NCBI GenBank assembly: GCA_905250025.1
Contig: CAJNOJ010000357.1
Location: 1 to 64,000 of the forward strand
DNA length: 64,000 nucleotides
Direction: 5' to 3'
From: Adineta ricciae
Taxonomy: Eukaryota > Rotifera > Eurotatoria > Adinetida > Adinetidae
In this document: positions 1 to 9,225 of the stretch, piece after piece
Layout of the letters: every line of letters starts with the position of its first letter
Numbering within the stretch: position 1 is the stretch's first letter
Position numbers and translations under genes: made by a program
The notes under the pieces: generated by a model
What the model was told of the DNA's origin: nothing
Database searches by the model: none
Seen by the model: the letters and a program-made list of their open reading frames with translations, nothing else

Positions 1-299
1 CTGTTGAAGGTTGGAAAAATAGTCCTGGGCATAATAATGTGATGATACAAAGAGGTGGTTGGTCGCCAATGAAAGCCATGGGAGTTGGTGTTTATAAAGG
101 AATTGCAAATGTTTGGTTTGGTGAACATCTAGATACATTCCCGGCTCCTGGTGAAACAGTGGAAAGTGAGTACAAATATCATATTTGATTGACGATTTTG
201 TTTTCTCTAAGCTATGCGATAAAATTCCTTTCAGTAACAGGAAAGGTCCCTCACTGTCGTCATGAACACTCCGAGACACCGTTTATTGAGAGCGTTTAA
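1..299 (+). CDS. CAP/SCP-domain protein, 3' end (copy 1)
   Basis: This is the C-terminal part of a cysteine-rich secretory/antigen 5/PR-1 (CAP) domain protein; the 5' part lies outside the window. It holds the conserved second half of the domain: the SPGHNNVM stretch with its histidine, then MGVGVYKGIANVWFGE. The coding exon ends at 165. A 69-bp GT-AG intron (166-234) follows and the last exon runs 235-299. Unlike copy 2, this intron contains an in-frame stop when read through, which supports splicing. The homologous complete gene is at 40548-41349, nearly identical. CAP proteins bind sterols or lipids, or act as secreted modulators; no specific role can be inferred here. A lectin gene follows 112 bp downstream on the same strand. 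Confidence 0.85.
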
Positions 300-411
300 A
301 GGCTTACTAGTATAATAAAAAACAGTTATATCAGTAGAAATACTTTTCTACATAGTTCGCAGATGCCTAAGTCAACAGCTTGACATGTTGAGGATAAATT
401 TCAGTCTCTAA

Positions 412-873
412 ATGGATTTGTTTCGTGCAGATAATGCTGATATTATTTTTGGCAATACCTATCAATTCATTCATGCGGCATCGAACAAGGCTCTTGAGAT
501 CCACAGCAGTGGTACACACGACGGGGCCAATGTTGAAATTTTTAAAAATCACCAAGGTGCCAATCAAATTTGGATTATCTATGGATACGATGATGATTCA
601 ATTCAGCTATTTAATGCGCATAGTGATAAGGCATTAGATGTGAGTGGAAATGGCCATTCAGATGGTACTAACGTGCAAATCTATACAAACAATCGCTCCG
701 TGGCACAGCGATGGTTTCTGAAATCGGTTGGAAATGGTTTATATGAATTGATCAATGTCGAATCTGGTAAAGCACTCGATGTTAGTGGAAACCAATCGGC
801 TGACGGAACAAATGTGCAAATTTGGACACGCAATCATACACCAGCTCAAAGATGGCGAATTGTTCCTATTTAG
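412..873 (+). CDS. Ricin-B-type beta-trefoil lectin (copy 1)
   Basis: This 153-aa single-exon protein consists almost entirely of one ricin-B lectin domain. Three internal repeats share the pattern KAL-[ED]-[IV]-x-DG-[AT]-N-V-[EQ]-I, each ending in the family Q-x-W signature (QIW, QRW, QRW), so all three trefoil lobes are present. Such domains bind galactose or other sugars. There is no signal peptide and no attached enzymatic or toxin chain, so a free carbohydrate-binding protein is the likeliest reading. The ATG at 412 is used; a TTTCAG lies 8 bp upstream and could be a cis- or trans-splice acceptor. The second copy (41462-41923) differs at 4 of 153 residues. The gene lies 112 bp behind the CAP gene, an order kept in both copies. 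Confidence 0.9.
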   Translation: MDLFRADNADIIFGNTYQFIHAASNKALEIHSSGTHDGANVEIFKNHQGANQIWIIYGYDDDSIQLFNAHSDKALDVSGNGHSDGTNVQIYTNNRSVAQRWFLKSVGNGLYELINVESGKALDVSGNQSADGTNVQIWTRNHTPAQRWRIVPI

Positions 874-1128
874 TCATTGTTAACCTGTATGAATTTATTT
901 GCGCGTGTCGACAACTTTATGTTCACACATACTTAATGCTTCATCTCTATTTGATCTTTTCCTGTCGCTTTTTCTTCTGTATTTCAATTGCGATCAAATA
1001 CATTCGTTTTTTTCTTCTTCTTTTCTTTTTATTTAGCACATCATGCCGAAATTATAAGTTTCATTTACACACGTGCGCTACAATCTTTATTTGACTTTCA
1101 AAACAAAAGATAATGATCAACCAATAAC

Positions 1129-1847
1129 ACGATGATGTATGACTGTATATTACTGTCCACCATAGAACGACTTTCCTACAGGATTGGGAAAAGTCGTTTC
1201 GCATAACACTACCTTGCATTCCCAAATGCTATATTAGCGATGCGATTTGATCCATCTTTTGGCTCATAAATAACGCGAATGAGGAGATTCACTGATGGTG
1301 ACTGGTTTTTGAATGAAAAGTATATGCTATATTTATGACCGACGTTAAATAAATTTACAGTGGCGATAAAAGAAAGAGTTGGTTTTTTCCAATAAAATGA
1401 AAAATAAATAGAATAGAACAAACATAGATTGTCCTCAAATGCAGAGCGAATTTTAACGTGATTTATATTACCCCACCAATTGTGTCAACAGGCATGATTC
1501 GCATCTACTAGCAAAAATGCACTTTACAGATGATTTCGGTTGTGTGATTAGGAGCAAAAATAAGCTGCAAAGTCTATGTAATAATTGTCATATAAAATTA
1601 GTGTTGAAAAGTTATTTTCACTGAACCATTTTGTATTTTGATACCATATAAGGCGAAGTTGGTTATTTCCTACTTAAATGTTCTAGAAAAACTTTCACAA
1701 AGAACGGGCAAACATTCGAAATAAAAATATTTCAGGGCGCATTTGTCTCTATTGACAATCAAATCTTGCAGCAATTACATGTTTCTTCCAACATATGCTT
1801 ACGTCAACATCCATTATTTTGTGCGTCACTAGGAAGTGATTCGTTTG
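1129..1847. other. Copy-1-specific intergenic sequence
   Basis: This stretch is absent from copy 2. A minus-strand open frame (about 1400 down to 1209) ending in FGNAR has a beta-strand-like hydrophobic pattern and could be an orphan exon, but it has no clear start or splice acceptor. An imperfect inverted repeat, CGACTTTCC/GGGAAAAGTCG, sits at about 1170-1197. Nothing else is supportable. Confidence 0.4.
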
Positions 1848-1855
1848 TATAAAAG
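1848..1855 (+). promoter_or_regulatory. TATA box upstream of the type-A gene
   Basis: The sequence TATAAAAG lies about 120 bp upstream of the ATG at 1977. A CTTTTACAG acceptor-like site lies between them. It is the only clear TATA box in front of the first A-B gene pair. Confidence 0.5.
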
Positions 1856-1976
1856 AACATGAGATTTACAGTCCACAGGAAATCAGTGCAGCTCACATAC
1901 AGCAACAGTGCGTTTAGGAAGCTTTTACAGATCATAAGACCAAAAACTATCACTTGAGTCCTTGCATATTATCAAA

Positions 1977-2426
1977 ATGGCATACCAGTTGCGTGATGTG
2001 GATAATCGATTACATAGAATTCATGCTGATACAGCTCAGGAAGTTAATGGGATTCAAAATTACGCAACAAGTCGCGCTACAACCGAAGCAGTTGATGCAT
2101 ATGAAAGAGCGCTTATGAATCGCACATCACATCTAAAGAGTAATGTCAATGGTCAACTAGACAATCTTCAAGAAAGCATTTTTAGTAGACGACCATCGTC
2201 CAGTGACATTAGTTATGAACAAAAACGTGAACAGTATCATCAGTTACTTGTTCATGCTAACAGTGGAGTAGGGTCACTCAAAAACATATTCTCTCAGTTA
2301 TTTTCAAAGTTATTTGAAGTTGTGAAAAAGATTGTTAAATGGATTTGTGAACATTTGCCGCAGATTGTTTGTGCGATAGCAAAGCTTTTTTCAACAGTTA
2401 TTTTGCCTTTATTAGGTGTCTTGTAA
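1977..2426 (+). CDS. Unrecognised helical protein, family type A (A1)
   Basis: This 149-aa single-exon gene starts at an ATG in good context (AAAATGG). It belongs to a local family of five related genes (1977-7165) that I do not recognise. The N-terminal half is charged and predicted helical. Near residue 75 it has the shared signature RRP-x4-D-x2-Y-x2-KR-x-QY-x2-LL. The C-terminal third is hydrophobic and amphipathic with lysines (SQLFSKLFEVVKKIVKWI), ending in an almost uncharged tail. It has no signal peptide and no cysteine pattern. Membrane association through the C-terminal helices is an inference. A TATA box lies upstream, and the B1 gene starts 102 bp downstream on the same strand. 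The gene is absent from the second copy of this locus. Confidence 0.8.
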   Translation: MAYQLRDVDNRLHRIHADTAQEVNGIQNYATSRATTEAVDAYERALMNRTSHLKSNVNGQLDNLQESIFSRRPSSSDISYEQKREQYHQLLVHANSGVGSLKNIFSQLFSKLFEVVKKIVKWICEHLPQIVCAIAKLFSTVILPLLGVL

Positions 2427-2527
2427 TTACTTCGCATCATTTCCAAACGATCGTCAATTTTCAATATCCATCAACAAATATCCTTTTGGCTTTTGTATTT
2501 TAGATAAAAGCTTTCGTCAACATACCC

Positions 2528-4821
2528 ATGGCTGACAATAGTGTGAGTGAACACGTTTTGAATAAACCTCTCTGAGTGTATCTTTTAGTCATCCAAATCG
2601 AACGAGAAACACTCAGTCAAAAGTCGCATCCGAAACTTTTTTGGGGTAGCGGAGTCAAATCATTCTGAGCCAAATACAACGCAAAGATCTGAACAACGAT
2701 CTATACCTGCACATGTCGAAAATACCGGAGGTGCCGGTGCTCATGGCACTCAAACCGTAAGTTACCATACAGATTTGTTGATGTGCAAAACTAAATAAGC
2801 CATAACGAACAATCAACAGAGACAGCAATAGTCTGTGTACTGCGCTTGTGTACTCAAAAAGGGAGTACTATTATAGAATCAGTCAGTATGTCCGATCCTG
2901 AATGCGATAACGCCCGAAGGACTAGTCCAATTGACGTAGGATACCTTTGGACAGGATTCGACTTTTTCTTGAGTCGATTAATTTCAGTGTAGGTTTCAAG
3001 CACATCAACACTAGCTCCAAGGAATTGGTGTAAAAACCCCGAAAAAAGAAAAGTCGAAATAAAAAAACTCGAAAAAAAAAATCTCGAAACGCAAAATCTC
3101 GAAAAAGCATGATTCCGAAAAGAAAATCTCGAAACTAAAAAAGTAGAATATTGAATGTTTTGGTACCGTCATCATCACCCTCACACACTCGCCTCTACTC
3201 ATACCCCTCACCCACACTCTTATGCTCACCCCCCACCCCTCACCCACACTCTTACGCTCACTCTCACCCTCAATTTCGCCATATAAATATTTCGAAATTT
3301 CATTTTTTCGAGGTTTTAATCTTTCGAGATTTTGTTTTTCGAGATTTTTTTTCGAGATTCGTTATGTCGAGATCTCTTTTTTCGATGATTTTACACATTA
3401 CCGCTCCAAGTACAACTTGATGAGCTCTATCGGTCCCAAAGATAAAACTTCGCAAAAAGTTCTCTAATTACTCCCCGAAACTAAACAATCTTTAAAAACA
3501 TCCAGAAACCCGGACCGATTCGTCTTACATCCGACCTCCTCGATTCTAAAAGTGGTTCCAGGTCAAGTTCGAGGAGCTCTATTGGTACGAACAATGAAAT
3601 TTTCTACCCACATCCTCATGGAGCCAATTTTGGTGTGCTTGGAATCTACACTGAAATGAATTAGCTCAAGGAAAGGTCGAATCCTCCCCAAAGGTACCCT
3701 ACGTAAGGCTAATTAGATTGTGAGGCAATATTGAACGGTGTATCATTACATCAGTCTTGCTGGAGATCGAAGATGAGACCGATGGAACGACTTATTTCTG
3801 AGCTATCGAAAGACTATTCGTATTTCTCTGCGAGTTCTTACGCCTTGCATCTATTACACTTTTTGCAAAGCGTCCAACTTTCGGATAAAATCCGAATTTT
3901 CCGCATTCGTTTAATACCAAGTACCACAACACACACCGCTTTTTCCTCTCTTGGACTATAATATAATGATGGCAAATTTTACGGAACTATCAGTTTAACG
4001 GTTTTTCATGTTGTAATAGGGGTGACGAGACAAATCTGTGAAGCAACTAAAGAGTGGACCAAGAGCCACTTCCAAGAAAAACGATGATTTATTCGATCTT
4101 TGACAATGAGACAAGTAGCGAGATCAGAAAATGAACAGACGTTCTCGTACGAGAGCTACCAGAACTAATCAAAACTAACATGGAGCGCGAATAAAAAATG
4201 AGAAAAGGACGGGAAAGAACAATAATAGTGTGATCCATCACAATCTGCGTTCATAAACTACCAATTTTTCGTATCATTTAATTTCTATTCTGAGAAAAAT
4301 ATTTAATTTAGCAAACGCTTACATTGACTGAGCAAGTTCAACAACGCATGCCTACTTTGATCTTGAAGTTAAAGGCAAAATATGAAGAGGAACTCAAAGG
4401 AAAATCTGAGCAAGTACAAGAAGAATTTTTGAAGCAGCATATTGATGCTTTTCGAACTATGATTTTTCGCAACATTGACGAATTTCAATCGCTGGTATTG
4501 AGCGCTCGCCCCCCAGCAAGTGCTGTTAACGATCCAAACTATGAAGAACAGAAGCAAATTTATTGTGAATTATTGAAAGCTGCCACAGGATTGATGTCGA
4601 ATATGCAAGAAACGCTCAATACGGTGTTGACGCAATATCGTTTATTCATTGATGATTTATGGGAAGCGATTTGTTCTGGTAAAGATCCAAACCCAATTGC
4701 CACTCGATTCCAACAGCAGACAGACGCTTACATAAAAAAGGCATGGGATCCTGTATTTGCTCAAGCAGATAAAATGATGCAAGAAATTGAGAATTCGAGA
4801 AATTCTCAACCTAATAAATAA
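2528..4821 (+). CDS. Unrecognised helical protein, family type B (B1), three exons
   Basis: The model is join(2528..2542, 2589..2756, 4312..4821), all introns phase 0 with GT-AG ends, giving about 230 aa. Exon 1 encodes only MADNS. Exon 2 (56 codons) is polar and low in order, ending GGAGAHGTQT. Exon 3 carries the helical domain: a QQRMPTLILKLKAKYEEEL region, then SARPPASAVNDPNY with E-x2-LLKAA, then MQETLN-x-VLTQYR, LWEAICSGKD and WDPVFAQAD. The paralogue B2 (6159-7165) has the same three-exon structure and nearly the same length, which strongly supports this model. The short motif around P-x-P-x-DP-x-Y is shared with type A. Intron 2 is unusually long (1555 bp) because it hosts a foldback element. 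Function unknown. Confidence 0.65.
2933..3706. mobile_element. Foldback (inverted-repeat) element in intron 2 of B1
   Basis: The left arm (about 2933-3150) is the imperfect reverse complement of the right arm (about 3283-3706). The outer parts pair ACGTAGGATACCTTTGG with CCAAAGGTACCCTACGT, and the pairing continues through GATTCGAC, CTTGAG and TTTCAGTGTAG. The inner parts are arrays of CTCGAAA-type units on the left and TTTCGAG-type units on the right. The loop (about 3150-3283) is rich in CACCC/CCCACA. No coding capacity is seen. It looks like a non-autonomous foldback or MITE-like insertion; no target-site duplication was identified. Confidence 0.6.
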
Positions 4822-4965
4822 TATATAGTCTTTTCGCGTTAAATGTATTTCATTTGATAACTTTTTTTTTCGAAAACTTACTACACAGCTTCTGTTGATG
4901 ACACTATAACGCATTCTCGTAAACTTATTCTAGATTCATCAAATATCCCTTTTTAGCTAAGTAGC

Positions 4966-5406
4966 ATGGATCCTGTGAGATTTATCAATCAAGTGGCAGC
5001 GCAAGGCGCTCAAAATTTGCGCGCATACGAGACGCATATCGCTGAAAACATGCGCAACTCAGACAACATGGATGAATTGGAGTCAAAGTTTACGTCACAA
5101 TGTGCACAAACAAAAGTCATGATCCAAGAAAAGGCCAATCAAATTGTTAATGCTGTTATTCCGTATTATCCCAACAGCTGGGACCCAAATTATTGGGAAA
5201 AAAGACAATATTACGAACAGCTAGCTGAGTATGCCTGTGCTCATATCGATCATATGGATGATCAATTCGATGGGACCTTTTCTCGCCTGAAAAACTTGTT
5301 TCAGCGGTTAAGCACGTGGATCCGAAACAAAGTAACACAGGTGTACACTGCGGTAAAAGGCTTTTTTCGAGGAGCTGTGAATCGTATTCGTGGTTGGTTT
5401 TCATAA
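4966..5406 (+). CDS. Unrecognised helical protein, family type A (A2)
   Basis: This 146-aa single-exon member of the local family starts at ATG 4966. A TTTTAG acceptor-like site lies 10 bp upstream. An N-terminal helical region precedes the family signature, here PNSWDPNYWEKRQYYEQLAE. The C-terminus is strongly cationic and amphipathic (LKNLFQRLSTWIRNKV, then FFRGAVNRIRGWFS), more basic than in A1 and A3. It has no signal peptide. It begins 144 bp after the B1 stop codon on the same strand, with no clear TATA box in between. Function unknown; membrane binding by the basic C-terminal helices is an inference. Confidence 0.8.
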   Translation: MDPVRFINQVAAQGAQNLRAYETHIAENMRNSDNMDELESKFTSQCAQTKVMIQEKANQIVNAVIPYYPNSWDPNYWEKRQYYEQLAEYACAHIDHMDDQFDGTFSRLKNLFQRLSTWIRNKVTQVYTAVKGFFRGAVNRIRGWFS

Positions 5407-5546
5407 AATTTATCTCACATACGTATACGCCGATCAAATGAAATCAATACTCATATTTACTTTTTTATAGTCATTTATTTGATTTTCGATTCTTTTCTAG
5501 ATCAACTCACATATCAAGTTATCTCGACCTCTGATACTGCTTGTGC

Positions 5547-5556
5547 TATATAAAAA
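5547..5556 (+). promoter_or_regulatory. TATA box upstream of A3
   Basis: TATATAAAAA lies 35 bp before the ATG at 5591, leaving a very short 5' leader. A GTGTCTAG site 3 bp before the ATG could be a splice acceptor. This suggests a new transcription start for the second A-B pair. Confidence 0.5.
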
Positions 5557-5590
5557 CCCGACAATCTACTAACGACATTGTGTCTAGAAA

Positions 5591-6022
5591 ATGGCAGACT
5601 TTGATTACCTGTCGAACAATTTCAAAGCATATGCTGAGCAAAAGTTAAACAGCCTAGAAAGTGAATTTACCAGTTCAACTGTACGGGACTCCGACATCGA
5701 CGCTTTAGAAAGAGCTCTGAAGCAGAAAGTGGAGAATACAAAACAGGATTTGAGCGATCGGATCGATGAAGTTCAAAATACAATCACCAATCGACGACCA
5801 CATCCATCAGATCCTGATTATGCAAGAAAGCGGGCACAATACGTCGAGCTGCTAAGTCAATCTGTGAACGGTATGGATCTCCTCAAAGCCTGGCTACAGA
5901 ACATTTTCAATCAATTGAAACAAATCGTCATGTCAATTATCGGGTGGATTGCAAATAAAATTATTGGTCTTGCTCGCCGAATAAAAGACGCTTTCCAAAG
6001 TCTGTTACAAATATTCTTTTGA
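5591..6022 (+). CDS. Unrecognised helical protein, family type A (A3)
   Basis: This 143-aa single-exon member is the closest in pattern to A1. A charged N-terminal helical half is followed by the family signature TNRRPHPSDPDYARKRAQY near residue 75. An amphipathic C-terminal third follows (LKAWLQNIFNQLKQIVMSII, then GWIANKIIGLARRIKDAF). It starts at the ATG at 5591 in AAAATGG context, directly behind a TATA box. The stop lies 136 bp before the ATG of B2. There is no signal peptide and no recognisable domain. It is absent from the copy at 41-50 kb. Confidence 0.8.
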   Translation: MADFDYLSNNFKAYAEQKLNSLESEFTSSTVRDSDIDALERALKQKVENTKQDLSDRIDEVQNTITNRRPHPSDPDYARKRAQYVELLSQSVNGMDLLKAWLQNIFNQLKQIVMSIIGWIANKIIGLARRIKDAFQSLLQIFF

Positions 6023-6158
6023 ACTTCCAGACGCTTTTATAATACATAAAAAAGTGGAATTCGGTCACACTTTTCAATTCGAGCTCATTCATCGAACATT
6101 ATAGAAAAACACATGTAATCTATTTCTTGATATTTCAGATCAATTCTAAACCACACGA

Positions 6159-7165
6159 ATGTCCCAAAGAATGCCATACCAGTATTATCAAGTATGAACA
6201 TTGACTTTTCTTTTTAATATTAATATTTTTTCGAAATATAGAATGAACCGCATCCTTCACGTCCAGGTTCAGCTCAGGCAGCACATGTGCAACATGCTAC
6301 AAATGGTTCAAACTATGCAAGTGTAAGTACTATGAACAAAACACAGCATGTCTCGAAGAAGCATTTGTAAAATTTTAATCACAATCAGTTATTGTACTTT
6401 GTATAAGTAATATATCTTTTCGCCAGCTAGACAAAAAATAAAGGGGGTTGTTCGCATAACACTTGACTAAACGACTTTTCGGACGAGCGTTCTGGGTTAC
6501 ATCTGTATGCATAATATAATATCGAATAGTTTTAAATGTACTGAAATTCTAAAAGAGTCTTCTATTTTGTTCTACAGCGCACAACAACTATCATCGACGA
6601 GCAAATACGTAACAGATTACCGACGTTGGTTCTTAAATTAGAACAGCGAGCCGCTCATAATCGAAATAGTGGGAAAATGCAAAGCTACCATAAACATCCA
6701 AAGTTGGCTGATCTTTCAGATCGTGAACTCGACGAATATCTTGCATATAATCTTCACGAGTTCAAACGCGACTTGATGAATAATATTGACAGTTTTCATA
6801 AAACGCTGCTTTCGGCAAAACCAAATCCTGCCAAACAAAGAGACGATCCTGAAGGTTATCGAATTCACCTTGAGAAATATCAAGAATTTTTACAGATTGC
6901 GAATCAAATTATGAAAAACATGCAAGATTCATTTAACGACATTCTAACACGCTATCGAGAACATGTCGATAACCTTTGGTCAGCTATTTGTCAAGGTCAA
7001 GATGTGCGACAAGTGCAGCATCATTTTCAACAATATATGCAACAAAATATGGCGCGTTATTGGCAGCCTGTTTTCGACCGTGCTGATCGACTCATTGCAG
7101 AAATTGATCTGAACTTCCATCAATACTCAGCACATCCGGTGCATGTTATCAAAATAACACATTAA
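6159..7165 (+). CDS. Unrecognised helical protein, family type B (B2), three exons
   Basis: The model is join(6159..6191, 6242..6322, 6578..7165), phase 0 throughout with GT-AG introns, giving about 233 aa. Exon 1 encodes MSQRMPYQYYQ. Exon 2 is a polar 27-residue segment. Exon 3 holds the helical domain, parallel to B1: RNRLPTLVLKLEQRA, SAKPNP-x-KQRDDPEGY, KYQEFLQIA, MKNMQDSFNDILTRYREH, LWSAICQGQD and YWQPVFDRADRLIAEI. The same architecture and length as B1 support both models. A TATTTCAG acceptor-like site lies 20 bp before the ATG. It follows A3 by 136 bp. No domain is recognised; a soluble coiled-coil-like protein is likely. Confidence 0.7.
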
Positions 7166-7719
7166 AAAGCTAATTATGGAGCATTTAGGAACACAGAAAT
7201 TAGTCCTAACTCGTTTTGTTCATTAATAAACACATCAAATCTGGATATACATAATCTTCGAATGTAGAGTATCTGTGTGTTGGGAGCAAGCATGTAAATA
7301 AGGGCGAGAAAAGTATTTTCTATTGTTCCGCTATCATCAGTAAATCGGTTCACCAATTATGATAATCTATCTACACACTTCATATAAGGCATAACGCACA
7401 ACTACTTCTTACAGTACTCTTCGAATCAAGCATAAGTAAATGCCTAGTCACATGGATTAATCCTTTGAACACAAATTGCAACGAAACGTAAACTGACCAT
7501 GTTTTTTTGTTTCATCAAAAACAAAAGCGTAATAGAAAAGCGAGCCTCATTGCAATGATCCTATGCCACAGCTACTTTTCACATTCACACTCATTGATTC
7601 TGGAATGGCACACAGTATCTTGAATAGCTTTTGAGTCGGAGTCATTTTTCACAATCGAGGAGCATCGAATTTAATCGAATATGTGTAGAATTCTTAAACA
7701 AGCGTCGAATCACACCATA
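7166..7719. other. Intergenic, no gene seen
   Basis: This AT-rich stretch lies between B2 and the TPR remnant. No conserved frame, repeat or RNA is recognised. Confidence 0.4.
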
Positions 7720-7724
7720 GCAAC

Positions 7725-8415
7725 TTACGAATTTGCCGCAATGCGGGAAGGGTGATTTTCTAGAATATCCAAAGTTTTCTTATAAAACTCAATTGTCTTC
7801 CCATCTGATTCGAGCTTGTCGTACATTGAACTGATAACACTGTAGCCGTCAACTAATATGGAGTTATTAGACAGGTACAGCGATTGTAAAATAACAGTTG
7901 CTTTTTCGTAAAATAGAAATTCTTCGGAATATTGTTTCATCGCTGTATACAAACTTCCAAGTCCTTCGTAACGAGAACTGTAATACTCGCCACTCATGCC
8001 ATGGATTTGTTTGAAAACTACAAGTTCTTTTCTGTAATAATTAACTGCGTTGGGGAAAGACTCTTTTCAGAAATTTCCAGTGGTCTTTTTACAAGCTTGA
8101 GTGCGCTTTGGTACATTCGCCTGCGGCTTCATACGGCATACCAAGATTATTTTGACAACACGCTAAAGTTGGACGATTCAGAAGAAGATATTTTTCGAAA
8201 ATGTCGATCAGTTTTTCATGAAACGAGCGAGCTATATCTGCATGATCTGGAGGTAGAAATCTCTGGCGGATTTTCAGCATTTTTCTTCGAAACCAAAGCA
8301 ATGGGCAGGAGTACTTTAAAGTTGTTAAACTCGAATTGTTCGAGGGTATGTCTGTTTCGAAATCTGCAAGTGCTTTCTCATAAAATAGAAGTGGGTATAA
8401 ATTTTTTTTCTTCAC
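7725..8415 (-). pseudogene. Degenerate TPR (kinesin-light-chain-like) gene remnant
   Basis: Two minus-strand frames (8415 down to 8089, then 7997 down to 7725) together resemble tetratricopeptide repeats of the kinesin-light-chain type abundant in bdelloids. Recognisable pieces are FYEKALADFETDIP, a RQRFLPPDHADIARSF helix-turn, NNLGMPYEAAGE, EGLGSLYTAMKQYSEEFLFY and FYKKTLDILE. The repeats are worn, the frame changes near 8085, and neither start nor full repeat array is present, so I call it a pseudogene. It lies only in copy 1, between the A/B cluster and the point where homology to copy 2 resumes. Confidence 0.6.
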
Positions 8416-8557
8416 CCTGAGAATATTCGATCTATGACAGATCGGGATGAGGTATATTTTGTCAATCGACTGCTTTATCGTTTTCGTAAAACATAATTAC
8501 TTTATTTTCCTCACAAAATTCCATGTTCACTGAATTAACTTCATCGCCACAAACAGC

Positions 8558-9137
8558 ATGTGTTGTCTTATGGAGCAGTGTTATTTACATGTGACACCGG
8601 AAGACCAATTGATCATCATCTTGTTTAACCCTAGTAAGTTACTACCAGCCCTTTTTTCTCAGCTTATACTGCGCATAATAAGGTCCAGTAACGATACTCA
8701 CGTGTGACTAACTTATCTTCATACCTTTAAATGCATGACTTTTGCTCTGTTAGTACTTGAAACAAGACAACTCTGCTTTCCTAATTGGGTATTTTTTTTT
8801 TGTTATCTTCTAAATAAATAAAAAGAGACGTGCGAAGAATGAAATAAAGTGAAAAAATTAAAACTTGAGTCTATAAAAGCACGACAATAGTTATCCGACT
8901 AATATCGTCAATGGCCCCTCTGCCAGCACTTTGTAAAGTATCTTAATGGTATTCGAATACTATTAATCGATTATTTTTCCTATAGCACCGGACTATATAG
9001 CTGGATTAGCAATTGTTTGTTTACTTACACTTGCAATCATCTCTGTAGCATTCATATGTTGTATATCAAAACGTAGAGAAGATCCTGAAACGACTGGTTT
9101 GTTGCCACCAACATCTCCAAGATACATACCCGAGTAG
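8558..9137 (+). CDS. Small single-pass membrane protein, 3' exons (copy 1)
   Basis: A terminal exon at 8986-9137 reads PDYIAGLAIVCLLTLAII and on, forming a transmembrane helix followed by a basic CCISKRRED tail and stop. It is preceded by a good TATAG acceptor. The homologous exon in copy 2 (43088-43239) keeps the frame, length and stop with mostly conservative changes, so it is coding. A possible upstream exon, 8558-8633, ends A|GTAAGT and joins in phase; its start is uncertain and more exons may lie upstream. That upstream exon is missing in copy 2. The stop lies 88 bp before the RBR exon, so this could be the tail of a separate receptor-like gene. Confidence 0.4.
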
Positions 9138-9225
9138 GGAAAGCTCATCAAGCAGTATGAGCCCACAATTTTTGTGTTGGCTGATTTCTATTGCCATAGA
9201 AATTATTTGCGTATTTTTCGTCTAG

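Larger units (their letters stand above)
1..1128 (+). repeat. Duplicated block, copy 1, left segment
   Basis: This segment aligns without rearrangement to 41051-42191 at very high identity, including non-coding sequence. Similarity stops abruptly after CCAATAAC (1128 here, 42191 there). It resumes at 8725 here and 42832 there. Confidence 0.9.

Noticed and set aside
412..873. Reading the ricin-B protein as a ricin-like toxin
   Set aside because: Only the sugar-binding trefoil is present; there is no catalytic chain and no signal peptide.
3180..3275. CACCC/CCCACA-rich stretch as a possible interstitial telomere repeat
   Set aside because: It does not form a regular hexamer array; better explained as the loop of the foldback element.
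3151..3467. Plus-strand frames over the CACCC-rich loop and the right arm
   Set aside because: Low-complexity translations of the foldback element, mirrored on the other strand.
7932..8420. 162-aa plus-strand frame
   Set aside because: Antisense to the TPR-like remnant, whose minus-strand reading shows the family pattern.
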